In this document: positions 46,389 to 58,016 of the stretch, piece after piece | How the letters are laid out: the number at the start of each line of letters is the position of its first letter | Numbering within the stretch: the first letter of the stretch is position 1 | From: Gambelia wislizenii | Taxonomy: Eukaryota > Chordata > Lepidosauria > Squamata > Crotaphytidae | Assembly (NCBI GenBank): GCA_030847615.1 | Contig: JAUMIR010000004.1 | Location: 272,389,501 to 272,453,500, forward strand | DNA length: 64,000 bases | Direction of reading: 5' to 3' | The notes under the pieces: model-generated | What the model was told of the DNA's origin: nothing | Database searches by the model: none | What the model saw: only the letters and a program-made list of their open reading frames with translations | Translations under genes and position numbers: made by a program

Positions 46389-46427
46389 ACCTTGTAGCAG
46401 AGATATTCTGTGCTAGCTGAAATATCT

Positions 46428-46642
46428 ATAGTTGGCCCTCCGTATCCACATTTTTTTTATGCATAGATTCAACCATCCACGGCTTGAAAATATATATTTT
46501 TTAATAATTCCAAGAAGCCATTGGAATTGGCCATTGATTTTGCCATTTCATATAAGGGACACCTTTTACTATATCATTGTATATAATGGAACTTGAGCAT
46601 CCATGGATTTTGGTACCATGGGATACCAAGGGTCTACTGTAG
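46428..46642. mobile_element. Tigger-like MITE
   Basis: The ends are tagttggccctccgtatcca and aagggtctactgta. The interior has cggcttgaaaatat and the ttccatataagggacacc region in reverse. Confidence 0.65.
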
Positions 46643-46744
46643 TTATCTTCAACAACAGCCCTACATAGAATACATTTTGGTATTAGATGTACTTGAGAGT
46701 AAGTGCCTTTGTAAACAATGACAGCTACAGGTTTTTCATTGGGG

Positions 46745-47400
46745 GGGGGGCTGTGAGGCCATGTTCTGGAAGGGTTTATTCCTGATGTTTCACCTGCATC
46801 TGTAGCTGGCATCTTCAGAGAATGGTGGCATAGGGGTGTGTGGGGTTTATATACTGTGAGTCCCTGTTGGAAAGTATATATAAACTTCTGTATTTGAATG
46901 GCTAGTTCCTAGGGTGGGAGGATATGCAAGGGGGATTAGTGTCTGTTTGGCTAATGGTCCATTGTCTGCTGGAAATCCCCCTGTCCCTGGGTGAAGTTCA
47001 TTTGCATGTGTTGAGTTTGATTTTGGTGTTTTTCAGGACTGTTAGCCAAACTTTGTTTACCTTAAGGGTTTCTTTTTTTCCTGTTGAAGTTGTCCAGGTG
47101 TTTGTGGATTTCAATAGCGACTCTGTGCATTCTAACATGATAGTTGTTGGCCTGGTCCAGAATTTCAGTGTTTTTAAATAACATTTTGTGTCCAGGTTGG
47201 TTTATAATGTGTTCTACTACTGCTGATTTTTCTGGCTGGCCCAGTCTGCAGTGTCTCTCATTTTCCTTGATTCGTGTTTGCACACTGCATTTAGTGGTCC
47301 CTATGTAAACTTGTCCACAGCTGCATGGTATGCAGTAAACCCCTGCAGCTGTGAGAGGGTCAAAAGATAATATTTTCTCTATCACACTTTCAGAGGATCA
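46745..47400 (-). mobile_element. Penelope-like element with GIY-YIG endonuclease end
   Basis: The minus frame 47385-47062 has AAGVYCIPCSCGQVYIGTTK (GVY...VYIG, the GIY-YIG core), then CSVQTRIKENERHCRLGQPE and VRMHRVAIEIHKHLDNF. Only the C-terminal nuclease and the 3' UTR remain; the reverse transcriptase part is absent. Confidence 0.88.
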
Positions 47401-47887
47401 AAGCCTGGTTAAGAAATACTTTCACAACATGAAACTGTCTCAGTTATTGGCTACACACAGCCAATATTCCTCTTTGGAATAAAAACAGGTGCAATACATA
47501 TATGATAGTGTGTGACAGGTGCAAAACATTGAGGCCTAAACCCAGCCATTTCTTATGTGTACCTTTCCTCCCCACATACATACAATGAGGGGAAAGGGAA
47601 ATAACTGTGGATACCAGCCAGTAGAACTTGTACATGGCTTCCAGGTTATACACTAATTTAGATAACGGATAGGTAAAATAATCCCTGCAGATTGTATGTG
47701 GTAATCTATTTGAAAAAAAGAAGGGGGGAACCCAAACCAAAGAACTTCCAATGGCACCATTTGTAGCTCGTGACTTCCATGACAGTGACAGTAGTGAATC
47801 TGCTCCAGGTTGGAGCTTTAGTCTGTGTATAGTGTTTGGACTTTAGAGGAGCTCTCCAAGGTGCTGAAGCTAATTGGAGTTGAGGGT

Positions 47888-48152
47888 TAGAATCATAGAG
47901 TTGGAAGAGACTGCAAGGACCATCGAGTCCAACCCCTGCCATGCAGGAATACACAATCAAAGCACTCCCAACAGATGGCCATCCAGCCTCTGTTTAAAAA
48001 CCACCAAAGAAGGAGACTCCACCACTCTGTGAGGCAGTGTATTCCACTTCCAAACAGCTTTTACTGTCAGGAAGTTCTTCCTAATGTTTAGGTGGAACCT
48101 CTTTCTCTTTAGTTCATATCCATTGCTCCATGTCCTAGTCGCTGGAGTTCAG
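47888..48152 (-). mobile_element. CR1 LINE 3' end
   Basis: Minus orientation, with the gaatcatagagttggaagag tail, ggatggccatctgttgggag (reversed) and aggaagttcttcctaatgtt. It covers the end of ORF2 and the 3' UTR. Confidence 0.9.
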
Positions 48153-48454
48153 CACTTTGGGTAACTTATTCAAAATCTGAATTAAAACCAGAACTGATAT
48201 GCTGCTCCAGAGATATAAATGCTACAAGGCACCACTGAAAAAAGGAGACATACCTCAAGAGAGCAAACAATGTTATTTAACAATTAAAATGCCTTCAGAG
48301 GTGTTACAGTCTATGGATATAGAAGAATAAGCCCTTCTCCAGCAGGCTATAGAGTAAATATAAAAGACAATTAGGAGCTGAACCTAATTGGGGTTGAGGG
48401 TTCAGCATATAAATAAATTTTATTATTATTATTATTAGTAGTATTAGTAGTAGT

Positions 48455-48715
48455 AAAAAATGGAAGCAGCATGGAGGGAAGACAACAGGAGATTGTGAGA
48501 AGGAAGGGGGCATGCGAATTGGGGTGCTGCTTCTGGAACAGCCCCGTTTCTGTCCCGATCTCCCCGGGGAATAATTTCCCCATGTGAAAATCTCCAGAGA
48601 AGGCTAAATATCTCACAAAACTACAAATTCCAGAATACCATAGCATTGATCCATACATGGCCATTAAAGTGGTATCAAACTGCATTAGTTCTGCAGGGTG
48701 TCAGTAGCTTTTGTG
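48455..48715. repeat. Interspersed repeat shared with 43705-43975
   Basis: See the partner for the matching stretches. It lies directly before the intron 1 remnant of copy E. Confidence 0.65.
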
Positions 48716-49477
48716 TGATTCATAGGCTTTACTAAAGTGGAGTTTCTCACTTACTACATCTGCTCCTTTCACATTTCTATTCACTATTCCTACTGCCATT
48801 TTTTTGTTGTTAAAACGAAAAGAAAATTCAAGTCTGTTCAGCTTCATGTATCTGCAAGAAGAAACAGTCTGATCCTGGAAGCTTCCAGAAAGTACAGTTC
48901 TCCTGTAAAGGAAGGTGTGCTCCCCCTTGCTTTACTGAAAATATTCAGATTTGTTTGTTTGTTTGAAAACAGCAGGGAGTGAAACCTACCCATGGACTGG
49001 AAATCTGACCCAGGTCCGTAGGTCCATCAGTGTCCACCCCTGCTCTAATGTACGCATTGTTGCAAACATATTTAGTTTTAAATATTGCACTGTAAAATTC
49101 TACAATGTGCAAATATTGATTCAGTTCCAGTTCTCTGTATTCTTATTCAGATATTGTTTTGGGAAATGCACATTTGGTAAATTAATATAAAAATATGGAA
49201 TGAATGAAATTCTCCCTAAACTTTAGCTCTCATGATGGTTTAATGGTTTAAATCAGAGTGTTCTCTCTTACTGTAAACTGGTTGTATCTTTCTGTAGACT
49301 TTCCTGGGCTCACAAAATAGTCAGATAAGTTTCACAATTTAGTTTGCCAAACATTTTCTTTCTTAAAGGAGCAACAATTATGTTACCTGCTCTGATGCCC
49401 CTCCCCATTATTTCAATAATTGGCAATTTCCACATGGTTGGCAGTAGACCATGGACTCCCAAGTACAAGGAACCAAG

Positions 49478-49586
49478 GCTGGATGGCCATCTATTGGGAA
49501 TGCTTTGATTATGTATTCCTGCAGGGCAGGGGGTTGGACTAGATGGCCCCTATGGTCTCTTCCAACTCTATGATTCTATGATTCTA
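49478..49586 (+). mobile_element. CR1 LINE 3' end
   Basis: The stretch runs from ggctggatggccatctattg to the gattctatgattcta tail. It marks the break in copy E homology where exon 1 should be. Confidence 0.88.
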
Positions 49587-50168
49587 AGGAGATTATCAAA
49601 TGCAGCTAATGTGGTGCCATAACAACACCAGCAGAACACAAAAGGACGCCAATATCAGAAGATGTCCTTTTGCATTCTGCTGGTGTTACTATATTGCTCT
49701 ATTTAATTGACAGGCTGAGCTGTCAATAGATCACCCATTCTGTTTCTGTGCCTGCATTGCCAGTGTTTGAAACCTCGCACCATTGTCCTGCCATGAATAC
49801 AGCGTCAGTGGGTGGTCCTGCCAGAACACTTCTGGGTGGGATCACAAAAACAAGGTAAGCTACCCTCTTTATAGGTACCTCCCCAGGTTACTTGTTATTC
49901 TTTAGTGTGTTTCTGTGCTTGGTGTAACTTTTTCTGTACATTTTTCTTTTTTAAAAAAATTTCTCATGCTCACATCATCTCATGAGAATGGGAGGGATTT
50001 CTATCCAGGTAGTGAATGGAGCTCTGCTAGAGCTCCGTTCATGCCTGGGCTGCCTTTGGACAGAACAGAAGGTAAGTCTGATGGGGAGGGTTATTGTTCC
50101 AGAACAGGGACGTGATTAGAGATTGTGGGACAGGGACGCTTTTTCTGTTTCCTGTCTGACAATCTCCT
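49587..50168. mobile_element. MITE with aggagattatca ends, copy 2
   Basis: The left end is aggagattatcaaatg; the right end is gtctgacaatctcct. The interior matches copy 1 (874-1489): agctccgttcatgcctgg and cagaaggtaagtctgatggg. It abuts the CR1 tail directly. Confidence 0.78.
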
Positions 50169-50585
50169 AAGACATGCCAATAATGCTTAATGTAATTATG
50201 ACTACACATGCATGCACTAACAATTCAGCTATAAGTATTAGTAATAAAGTGTAGAAGAGTCAAACCTTGCTTTGTTAGGAAATATGGGAAATCATTACAT
50301 GCCGTGCCAGTAAGGTAAGATTTCATCTTTCTATTTACACTTCAAACAATAAGAAAGTGCCTGTGTGATCTAACAGATGGGATGGGCCAGCATATTGGTG
50401 ACAACTGTCTGAGAACTTCAGGAATCTGGAGAGTAATCAGTTTTTGGTTAACACATTAAACTTATAGGCATATTATGATGGCTAAACATTTAATATGTCT
50501 GCTCTGTGCATTTTATACATTTATAAACAGAAATTGTTCATAGTTAATTCAGAAATGGGTATGCTATCTTCTTCACTAGAACTCC
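50169..50585. other. Non-coding, no recognised feature
   Basis: AT-rich, without SDR exon, inverted ends or LINE remnants. Confidence 0.4.
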
Positions 50586-50594
50586 ACTAGAACT

Positions 50595-50895
50595 CCTTGT
50601 TCACCACCCAAGGATGCACAGTTTTGCTGTGACAAACCCCCCTGAATAGCCATTTGGGGCTGGTGAAGAATGGTGTGGGGTGGGGTTAAGGGAAGTGTTT
50701 GGCTATGCCCCATAGTGAGATGCAGACTGATGACACTGCCCACCAAAATCTGCCAGAGGCTCAGCGGATTTTGTCATCAGGGTGTGTCTGGTTATGGGGC
50801 ATAGCCAGATGCTTCACCAATCCTCTGTGCTCTCTACCTGCTGTGGAATAGGTGTTCAAGAGGGCAATTGCAGCAAAACTGTGAGTCCTGGGGGA
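50595..50895. repeat. Imperfect palindrome (about 300 bp)
   Basis: Left-arm pieces ttgttcaccac, cacagttttgctg and ggctatgccccata recur reversed and in mirrored order as tatggggcatagcc, cagcaaaactgtg and aggtgttcaagag. It is more diverged than the two fold-back elements and has different ends. Confidence 0.65.
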
Positions 50896-51409
50896 GCTTT
50901 GGTCATTACAGGGGGCAGAAGAAAATACCAAATAAATAAACAAATAAATAAATGACACATGCAGTGATAAAGTGGACTTACACTTATGTATGTCATGATC
51001 AGGATGCCAGCCAGTGCTGCTGTGCAACTACTTACTACTTGGAGTGATCTAATGGAACCTTCCCCAGATATATGGCAGCTTGGAGACAAAGTTAACCACT
51101 TTCCTTTCTGGGTATTCTTTTATACCACATTCTACCCCAGAGAAATCACCAACAGAAGTTCACATGGGAAGGACATGATGCACACAGCTGGAAGCTCTAC
51201 ACTCTGATAACAATACTAAAATGTGTGAGAATCAGAAAACATAACCATGATGTCACACCAAGGATGCTAGTGGTATAGATGACTTTTGGAAATTGATCTC
51301 CCTGTGTGGTAAGCTGCACTGCAGTGAGGATGGGGGCCAATTCATGGGCAATGAAATTACCAGGTGGAGGGCATATTGAGTGACATCAGATCAAGTGTGT
51401 TTATAAGTA

Positions 51410-52934
51410 CCATATATTCCGGCGTATAAGACGACTTTTGAGCACTCAAAAGTGCTCTCCATAATTGAGGGTCATCTTATACTCCGGATATACTTTTGCT
51501 TCGCCTGCCTACCTATCTCCTGCCTCTTCACAAACGGAGCGAAGAGGCAGGAGATGGGGCAGGGGGGTGAAGCAAAATGTTTTGCAGTTCATTCGCCCCC
51601 CTCCTCTGACTTCTCCCCCTTTGGGGAGCAACAGAAGACAGAGGAGGGGGGCGAACATTGTGGTTTGCCTCGGCCGCCGCTTGATCGCCTGTGCAGCAGC
51701 CGAGGCAAACTGCTAGATTCACCCTTTCCCCCCACCTTCCTTGAAGATGGAGGAAAAGGACGAAAATGCCCCATTTTGCTCTGCGGCCCCAATCCCTCCA
51801 TCTGGGCTCCCTTCCGAAGGAAGCCAAGGCAGGGCAAGCAGGGCCGCTGAGCCAAAACGCTAGATTTGCTCCCTCTCCCCACCTTCGAGGAAGGTGGGGA
51901 GCAGGAGCAAAGAAGTTCCGTTTAACTCTGCAGCCCCGATCCCTCCTTCTGGGCTCCCTTGCAAAGGGAGCCCAGAAGGAGGCATCGGGGCTGTGGAGTT
52001 AAACCCCTAGATTCGCTCCTTCTCCCCACCTTCCGCGAAGTTGCCCTGGTTAACTCTGCAGCCCCGATGCCTTCTTCTGGGCTCCCTTCCTTCCTCACTT
52101 TCAATGTGCTTTAAATGCTGTTCTTTCAATTCGGAAGGACAGGAAAGGCTGTAGCCACTAAGGATCCCTCCCTTCCTCACTTTCAGTGGGCTTTAAATGC
52201 TGTTCTTTCAATTTGGAAGGACAGGAAAGGCTGTAGCCAATGAGCATCCCTTCCTTCCTCACTTTCAATGGGCTTTAAATGCTGTTCTTTCAATTTGGAA
52301 GGACAGGAAAGGCTGTAGCCACTAAGGATCCCTCCCTTCCTCACTTTCAATGGGCTTTAAACACTGTTCTTTCAATTCGGAAGGACAGCAAAGGCTAGGT
52401 GGGGAGAACAAGCGAAGATGCCAAGTTTAACTCTGCAGCCCCGATGCCTTCTTCTGGGCTCCTTCGGAAGGGAGCCCAGAAGGAGGGATGGGGCTGTAGA
52501 GCCAAACGGGGCATATTGGCCCCTTCTCCCCACTGTCCTTGAAGGTGGGGAGAGGCAGCGAATCTAGGGGTTTGCCGCGGCCGCGGCCCATTCCCCCGCC
52601 TTGGTCCCCTTCAGAAGAGCCAAGACGGAGGGAAGGGGCTGCAGAGGCAAACTGGGCATTTTCGCCTCTTTCCTCCACCTTCGAGTCCAGTTTGACTGGA
52701 AGGTTGAAGAGAGGGGTGAATGTTGCCCTGCCAGCTGATCCTGCTCACTTTCCCAACTCACAGGGAGATCCTTGTGAGTTGGGAAACAAAGAGGATCAGC
52801 TGGCAAGGCTCCCCCAGCCAGCCAGCCAAATTGGGGAGTGGTCTTATATGGCGAATATATGCCTAAACCTAGATTTTTGGCTGGAAATTGGGGAGGTGGT
52901 CTTATACGCCCAGCCGTCTTATACGCCATATGTG
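51410..52934. mobile_element. GC-rich non-autonomous DNA transposon with ggcgtataagacg ends
   Basis: Plus begins catatattccggcgtataag at 51411. The right end reversed reads cacatatggcgtataagacg, so ggcgtataagacg is inverted at both ends, with repeats of gtcttat(a/t) just inside. The roughly 1.5 kb interior is GC-rich with strong hairpins (51928-51994, 52431-52506) and an 82-bp tandem repeat. The many 60-170 aa frames on both strands are overlapping GC-rich shadows. No transposase was recognised. Confidence 0.78.
52089..52396 (+). repeat. 82-bp tandem repeat, about 3.75 copies
   Basis: Unit starts are at 52089, 52171, 52253 and 52335, each opening ccttcctcactttca and containing gctgttctttcaatt and ggaaggacag. 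The last copy is cut short. Units differ at only a few positions. Confidence 0.93.
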
Positions 52935-53289
52935 CCCTGTTCTGACTTAAACGTAGTCTCTGCCGGTGCAGAGCTCAGCTGGCTAGAGCCAGATGCAAGT
53001 ATGTGGTGTTCTAGGAGAGATGTGTCAAACACCAGAGGGTTGAAATGCTGACACAAAGGTGTGCAAAGAATGTCTACCAAGAGCAGCCCAATGTCAGATG
53101 CCTGGTATCCAATCACCCTCTAGTGATCCAAGAGTTGAGGCAGTAAATGATGCCATAAAGAAGTTGGGTCATAAACAGAAGTTGAGGTTAGGAGGCAGGA
53201 ACAGATAGTCACAGAGCCAAGAAAGAGAAATGACATTGCTTTGAGCAATTGCTCAATAGAACTGAGATGATTTTGAAAATGAAAGGTTT

Positions 53290-53500
53290 CTAGTCCAGCT
53301 CAATTTCACAGCCTCTTCTGCTCATCACCTTCAATTTTTGTGCAATATATTCCTGGGTGGAATAATTTCCCCAAAGACTTTGGAATGTGCAAATATTGGG
53401 GGAAAACTGCACAGAATATTCATATTCTTCACAGCAGGGAGAAAACTGCAGGAATTACTATCCCTCACTTGCAAGAACAAAATAGTTGAATATTAGCATC
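53290..53500 (-). repeat. Arm of the inverted-repeat element of 4600-5205
   Basis: The reverse complement matches 4620-4770: cttgcaagaacaaaatag(t), attattc and tatttggg pieces in mirrored order. Confidence 0.6.
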
Positions 53501-54160
53501 CCTATTCCCAAGCCTAAATTTATAAACACAAGGAAGTTGCAGATTAAGGCCAATATATTTCTTATCTATTCTATCATATGTTGAGATTGAATTATGTATT
53601 GTTCTTAAAATTCCCTTTGTATTCTTGTTGCCTTTATGTATAAATAATGAACTGTGTGAGTCTAAACTAAAAGAGGAGGAGTGTAACATGTGTTCATCTT
53701 GCACCACCTAGTGGTTAAAAGTCAGAAATGTTTTCTCAGAAAGTTTGCAGCTGATTAGTATTTGCAGGGTGGGATTTCAAGATGGATGCTAGACTAAAAA
53801 TTATGCAAAAAAGAAACCAATAAATAAACTTGGTCATTGTTTCAACTTTCTAGACTAGCTTATATATATTATATTTCTTTATAGCTGTTGCTGGAGAACG
53901 AAAAGAGGGAAGGTGCTATTATGCCCTACCCTGTGGTTTTTATGAGGTAAAGGAAGGTATAAATCAAACAGTAATATTAGCAATACAACATGCTCATGTC
54001 CAGTTTGTGGGCAGCAAATAGGGATCTGGCAGGCTACTTTGTGAACAGAATATTGGATTTTGGTCTTATTTCGTGTGGTACTTCCTGTAGGAAGGGGGAG
54101 CAGTGGCTACATGTCATCTCAATAGCAGTTTGAACAGCAAGATTCCTAGGCCACCAGAAT
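53500..54160. other. Non-coding, no recognised feature
   Basis: AT-rich stretch with no exon-like block and no terminal repeats that I could pair. Confidence 0.4.
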
Positions 54161-54770
54161 AGTGTCTAAAAATGCTGTAATTCTGCAAATGAAGATAGTG
54201 GGAACATCATGGCATCATAACACCTATTATTCCATGTAGCTGTAACCACATGAAAGAAACACCACAGAATTATCACATGATGACCACTAGCACTTCAAGA
54301 ACGGGAGTTTATTTCCGTGATTCTGAATGGGCAAGATTTCAGCAGTTCTCGTGAGAAGACGCGAACATGCTTAAAACTCCAAAACCCCCTTAATTAAAAA
54401 AGTAAATGAACAAACAAGCACTGAAACAAACCTAAAAACGTGCAAACTAAAGAGGGCAGTTCATAAAAAGAGCATCCTGTGCTTAGTTTTCACGTTCTCA
54501 CTTGGAAGTTTTCTTGCTGAGGACTGCCCAGTCACACTGTAATCTTGTGATTACAATGGGATGTGTTTTCTCACAGTCAGTAGCATGAAAAGAGCACTAT
54601 TGACCGTCTATTCACGGCTTGTCCCATGAAGGAGAAAGAATGCCCTTTTCTTAGCTGGGGTAATAACGTGAAGATGACAACATCCTTCGATAGAAGGGCC
54701 CATTTGCACTACCCTGACATTGTAATCCTGCAATTTTTGCCGCATCCGATAATGTCCCTACTCACTCTAT
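54160..54770. mobile_element. Non-autonomous DNA transposon (same family as 33150-33830)
   Basis: Shared blocks are listed under the partner element. The right border reads gataatgtccc. Confidence 0.6.
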
Positions 54771-55139
54771 CCAGGGCTGTCTTTTTTGAGAACCTACTCT
54801 ATGTTGTGAAAACACCAAAAGGTAACTCACCCCATATTTAGTCACCAAACCATTAGCTCCTGGTTATGCAGTTGGCTGAACAGCTAGCATATTGCAGAAT
54901 TCCTTTAATAAATAAGGTTTCAAGATGGATGCTTTTCAGCCTTACACATGAGCTCACACCTCACTCCCTAGTTTTTCTTTTCTCTAAGGAGAGCCAATCC
55001 TATTTCTTTTCCTTATCTTATGTACAACTTCCTAGAATCTCATCTATAGAGCAGCCGGTGAAGGATGAGGATGATTGGATCCTGATGATTTGGACCGGAA
55101 GACATTTTAGATCCTGGCTAAAAATCAAAACTCTTTGGC

Positions 55140-55170
55140 TATCTATCTATCTATCTATCTATCCATCCAT
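55140..55170 (+). repeat. (CTAT)n/(CATC)n microsatellite and L2 tail
   Basis: The tetranucleotide tract is followed to about 55260 by L2-like 3' tail text in reverse (tatatctagcctttccccca). Confidence 0.75.
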
Positions 55171-55281
55171 CATCTTTATTTATATCTAGCCTTTCCCCCA
55201 AGATTGGAACTCAAGGTGGAACTCAAGATTAGAACTCAAGGTGGATTACAAATTAAAATTAGTACAATATAATTAAAAATA

Positions 55282-55526
55282 CACCTTTGTATCTGTTGGG
55301 GTTTGGTTCCAGAAACTCCCTGTAGATACAAAAATCTGTGGATGCTCAAGTCCCACGATATGCAATGGCATAATATGCAATGGCATAGTAAAATGGCATC
55401 CCTTATATACAATGGCAAAGTGAAAGTTTGCTTCTTGGATTTTTTTTTTTTTTGGAATATTTGTCAACCCATGTATGTGGAATCTATGGATGTCAAATCT
55501 GTGGATACAGAGGACCGACTGTATTA
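55282..55526. mobile_element. Tigger-like MITE
   Basis: It contains ggggtttggttccagaaact, gtggatgctcaagtccc, atggcatccctt and the closing gaggaccgactgta. Confidence 0.7.
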
Positions 55527-55529
55527 AAA

Positions 55530-56238
55530 TATGATTAAACTATTAACCATGGCCAGAAGCTCATCACAGTGTATATTAAATAACTTTATCTATACTAAGC
55601 TTTGTAGCAGAAGGGCTAAGAAACACTGTTAGTGAATTGCAAAGATGCGTAGTGGGATACCAGAAAGAAAGAATGCTCCGATGGGCATGATGCTCCCTAA
55701 CTGATGTCCTGAGGCACTCTGGTCCTGTTGTGTGTTGGTCCCAATGTGCATTGCTCACTTTGCTGGCTCCCCTATGTAGTAGCATAGCAGCAGCACTTTA
55801 CTGCATAGGGACATTATGGAACTGCCCAATTACAATTCCTGAAGGTGTAAATCCACCTGCTAAGGCACAAGTCCCCCAACAGGATGCAAGCTTATATTAA
55901 AACAATTAAAAATGGTGGCTGACAACCTGTTGGGTAGTTACAAGTGTGTTAAATTAGACTTATTTTTTAGTAACTGTTTGGTATACACGTTTACAATCAT
56001 GGCACTATTGCCACAATTGCAAATCACCCCTCAAGCCTATCTTAACAATCAGTTGCAGGATCCCTGTTGTAACTCCTTGGTGCACTGCAGATTGCTGGTG
56101 GTAGGGGGCCCCTGAAAACATCCTGCAGTGTCCCAATCACCAGCAGAAGAAGCCTCCTGCACTTAGTGCAGCTGTTGGCTGTTAAGATAGATTTGGGGAG
56201 TCAGCTCAGAGGATGATATGTAATTATACATTTGTAAT
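55530..56238. other. Non-coding, no recognised feature
   Basis: The open frames here are short (60-70 aa) and without motifs. No repeat ends were paired. Confidence 0.4.
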
Positions 56239-56241
56239 TAG

Positions 56242-56525
56242 GGACTTTATCAGATGAGCCAAATCTTGCCAAAAACTGTGTCATTTAGGATGTGACAGTA
56301 GCACAAAGTGCAAAATTATTTGACATCCTCATCATTTACCCATTCCAGCTGCATGGCATGGGTGCAAATGAGGTGTCACTGTTTATTGATGGGCTAAGCC
56401 ATCAATAAAAAGTGATGCCTCATTCATGTCAGTGCGACACAGTGGGAATGGGTAAACAATGACGTCTGATAATTTCAGCCCTTTGTGCTATTGTCTTTGT
56501 GCTTTTGCCACATCTGATAAAGTCC
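56242..56525. mobile_element. 284-bp MITE, TIR ggactttatcagat, 3-bp TSD
   Basis: The left end is ggactttatcagat and the right end is atctgataaagtcc, a perfect 14-bp inverted repeat. TAG flanks both sides (56239-56241 and 56526-56528). An internal hairpin occurs near tgatgggctaagccatca. The GGACTTT ends and 3-bp duplication resemble those of the fold-back elements. Confidence 0.88.
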
Positions 56526-56551
56526 TAGGTCTGTGATGTGGGATCTTGACC

Positions 56552-56556
56552 ATACA

Positions 56557-56592
<36 letters not shown>
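56552..56592 (+). repeat. (CTAT)n microsatellite
   Basis: About ten tandem units. Confidence 0.95.
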
Positions 56593-57081
56593 ATTAAAAA
56601 CACAGTTTAAAAAAGTTAAGAGTCTGCCTGTGCTGCCGAGGTGGAAAAGCTGAGCCTGATGATTAGAGTTTGCAGCCATGATTGAGGCATGATATCTTAC
56701 ATACGGTACTTTCCCAACCCATGAATAAATAAGGACTTGTCTACACGGGCAATTTACTCTGTCTTGCCCCCCTATTGGAGCCCCAAATTCCTGATGATGC
56801 AGGGCTTTCGCCCTGTTTTTCCCCTAGGCAGTCTTCACAACTCCCAGGGTAAAGATGGGGCTAAGATGGGGTAGGACCTGATGAAACTTTTTTTTTTTTT
56901 TAAACCTGTTAAAACTGATTGGGTCTCACATGGCTGCAGGAGCTTTTTCCAGCATGCTGTCCCACTGCTGTAGACGGCTGGAGGCCAGCTTATCCTGGCC
57001 CGTGTAAATGACCCCTAAATCAGGGAGAAGCATGTACAAAGTAGTTCCTCACCTTAGGTTTTCTGTGGGGTTTTTTTCTAG

Positions 57082-57180
57082 TCTGTGAGAATAAACTCTT
57101 CCAGAACACAGCCTCACAGCCTGGAAAAAAGCCATGGAAAACCTATGGATGCCAGCCGTGAAAGCCTTCGACTTCACAGT
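57082..57180 (+). mobile_element. Penelope-like element 3' end fragment
   Basis: The text aataaactcttccagaacac and aaacctatggatgccagc(c) matches the 3' UTRs at 21470-21545 and 43017-43100. Confidence 0.7.
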
Positions 57181-57486
57181 TCCTCACTTGTCCAGAAGCA
57201 TGAGAAACTCCATGGTATTTCTGTCTCATTACAAGGAAATAAAGACAGATATGACCAATACAGTACTAAGTTTTACTTGCTTTAATAGGCATATTGACTG
57301 ATTTGTTGAATCCTGTTTGTATATATGTTAATGAAAGACCTAGAAAATTTGGTGTTCAAACCAGATCACTGAGAATGAAGTACACCAATGACCAAGAAGA
57401 AGAATTTTGTTGAGTATACATAGTCCAGCATCTGTTAGTTGGCTGTTTTCCTTCCTTTTCTGATCTGACTTCTGAACTGTTCTCAG

Positions 57487-57538
57487 TTATAGTCCAAGAT
57501 ACTCTGCAAGAAGGAAAACCGCTTTTTTAGGAAGAAAT
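57487..57538 (-). CDS. SDR16C5-like: Copy D terminal exon (shortened)
   Basis: The acceptor (ccacag) is intact. It encodes FLPKKAVFLLAEYLGL then TAA. Downstream text still aligns with the lost coding tail of copy B in another frame. Confidence 0.75.
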
Positions 57539-57974
57539 CTGTGGAGGAAACAATACAGTAGTTTGGGTTAGTTCTGGAACATTCTTAAAACTGGCCTTAA
57601 GTGCCTCCCCACATTCTTAGCCTCGTTCTCAGACTGGGGAGCTAAGGAAGTACTTTTTGCATCTCAGAAGGTGAAAATGAGATAACTTTCTCAGGTCAGA
57701 ACCTTATATTTTCAGCATTAAGAGGCAGTTGCCCAACTGGACTTATTTTTTCCCTTCCCCCTTCCCCCCCCTTGTGTTTTAAGTAGCCTTCCCCCCTCTA
57801 GCTCCCCCCAGTGGCAGGAGTTATACAGCATTGGTAGTTTTGGAGGTTAGTCTGCCCTTTACTAAGTAAATGTGTAATCTACCTTTCAAGGCCTATATAG
57901 AGAAGGTCTATATAGAAAGACCTATATAGAATAATTCCTTGAGAGCTCCACAAGCAACCCCTGTCAGACATTAT

Positions 57975-58016
<42 letters not shown>

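Larger units (their letters stand above)
42083..49380 (-). pseudogene. SDR16C5-like copy E, rearranged
   Basis: A minus-strand terminal exon (42203-42083) and minus-oriented intron 1 sequence (48725-49375, matching 31060-31390 and 9520-9830) bracket a block inverted to plus. The block runs from about 44165 to 45780 and has the end of intron 1, exon 2 (44240-44371), intron 2, exon 3 (45545-45644) and the start of intron 3. Exons 4 and 5 were not found, nor exon 1: the sequence after gagcaacaatta at 49379 leaves the homology at the exon 1 donor. Exons 2 and 3 are open with intact borders but cannot form an enzyme. Confidence 0.8.

Noticed and set aside
42083..49380. Copy E as a plus-strand functional gene
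   Set aside because: Only exons 2 and 3 are on plus; exons 1, 4, 5 and 6 are not found on that strand and NNAG is changed to NDAG.
52089..52396. 82-bp array as a satellite or CRISPR
   Set aside because: Under four units with no spacers, confined to one transposon.
51452..53051. Cluster of 60-170 aa frames on both strands
   Set aside because: All are within or at the edge of the GC-rich transposon with hairpins and tandem repeats; no conserved motif and no splice logic.
55140..56592. Tetranucleotide tracts as a CRISPR-like array
   Set aside because: Simple (CTAT)n microsatellites without spacers; the genome is vertebrate.
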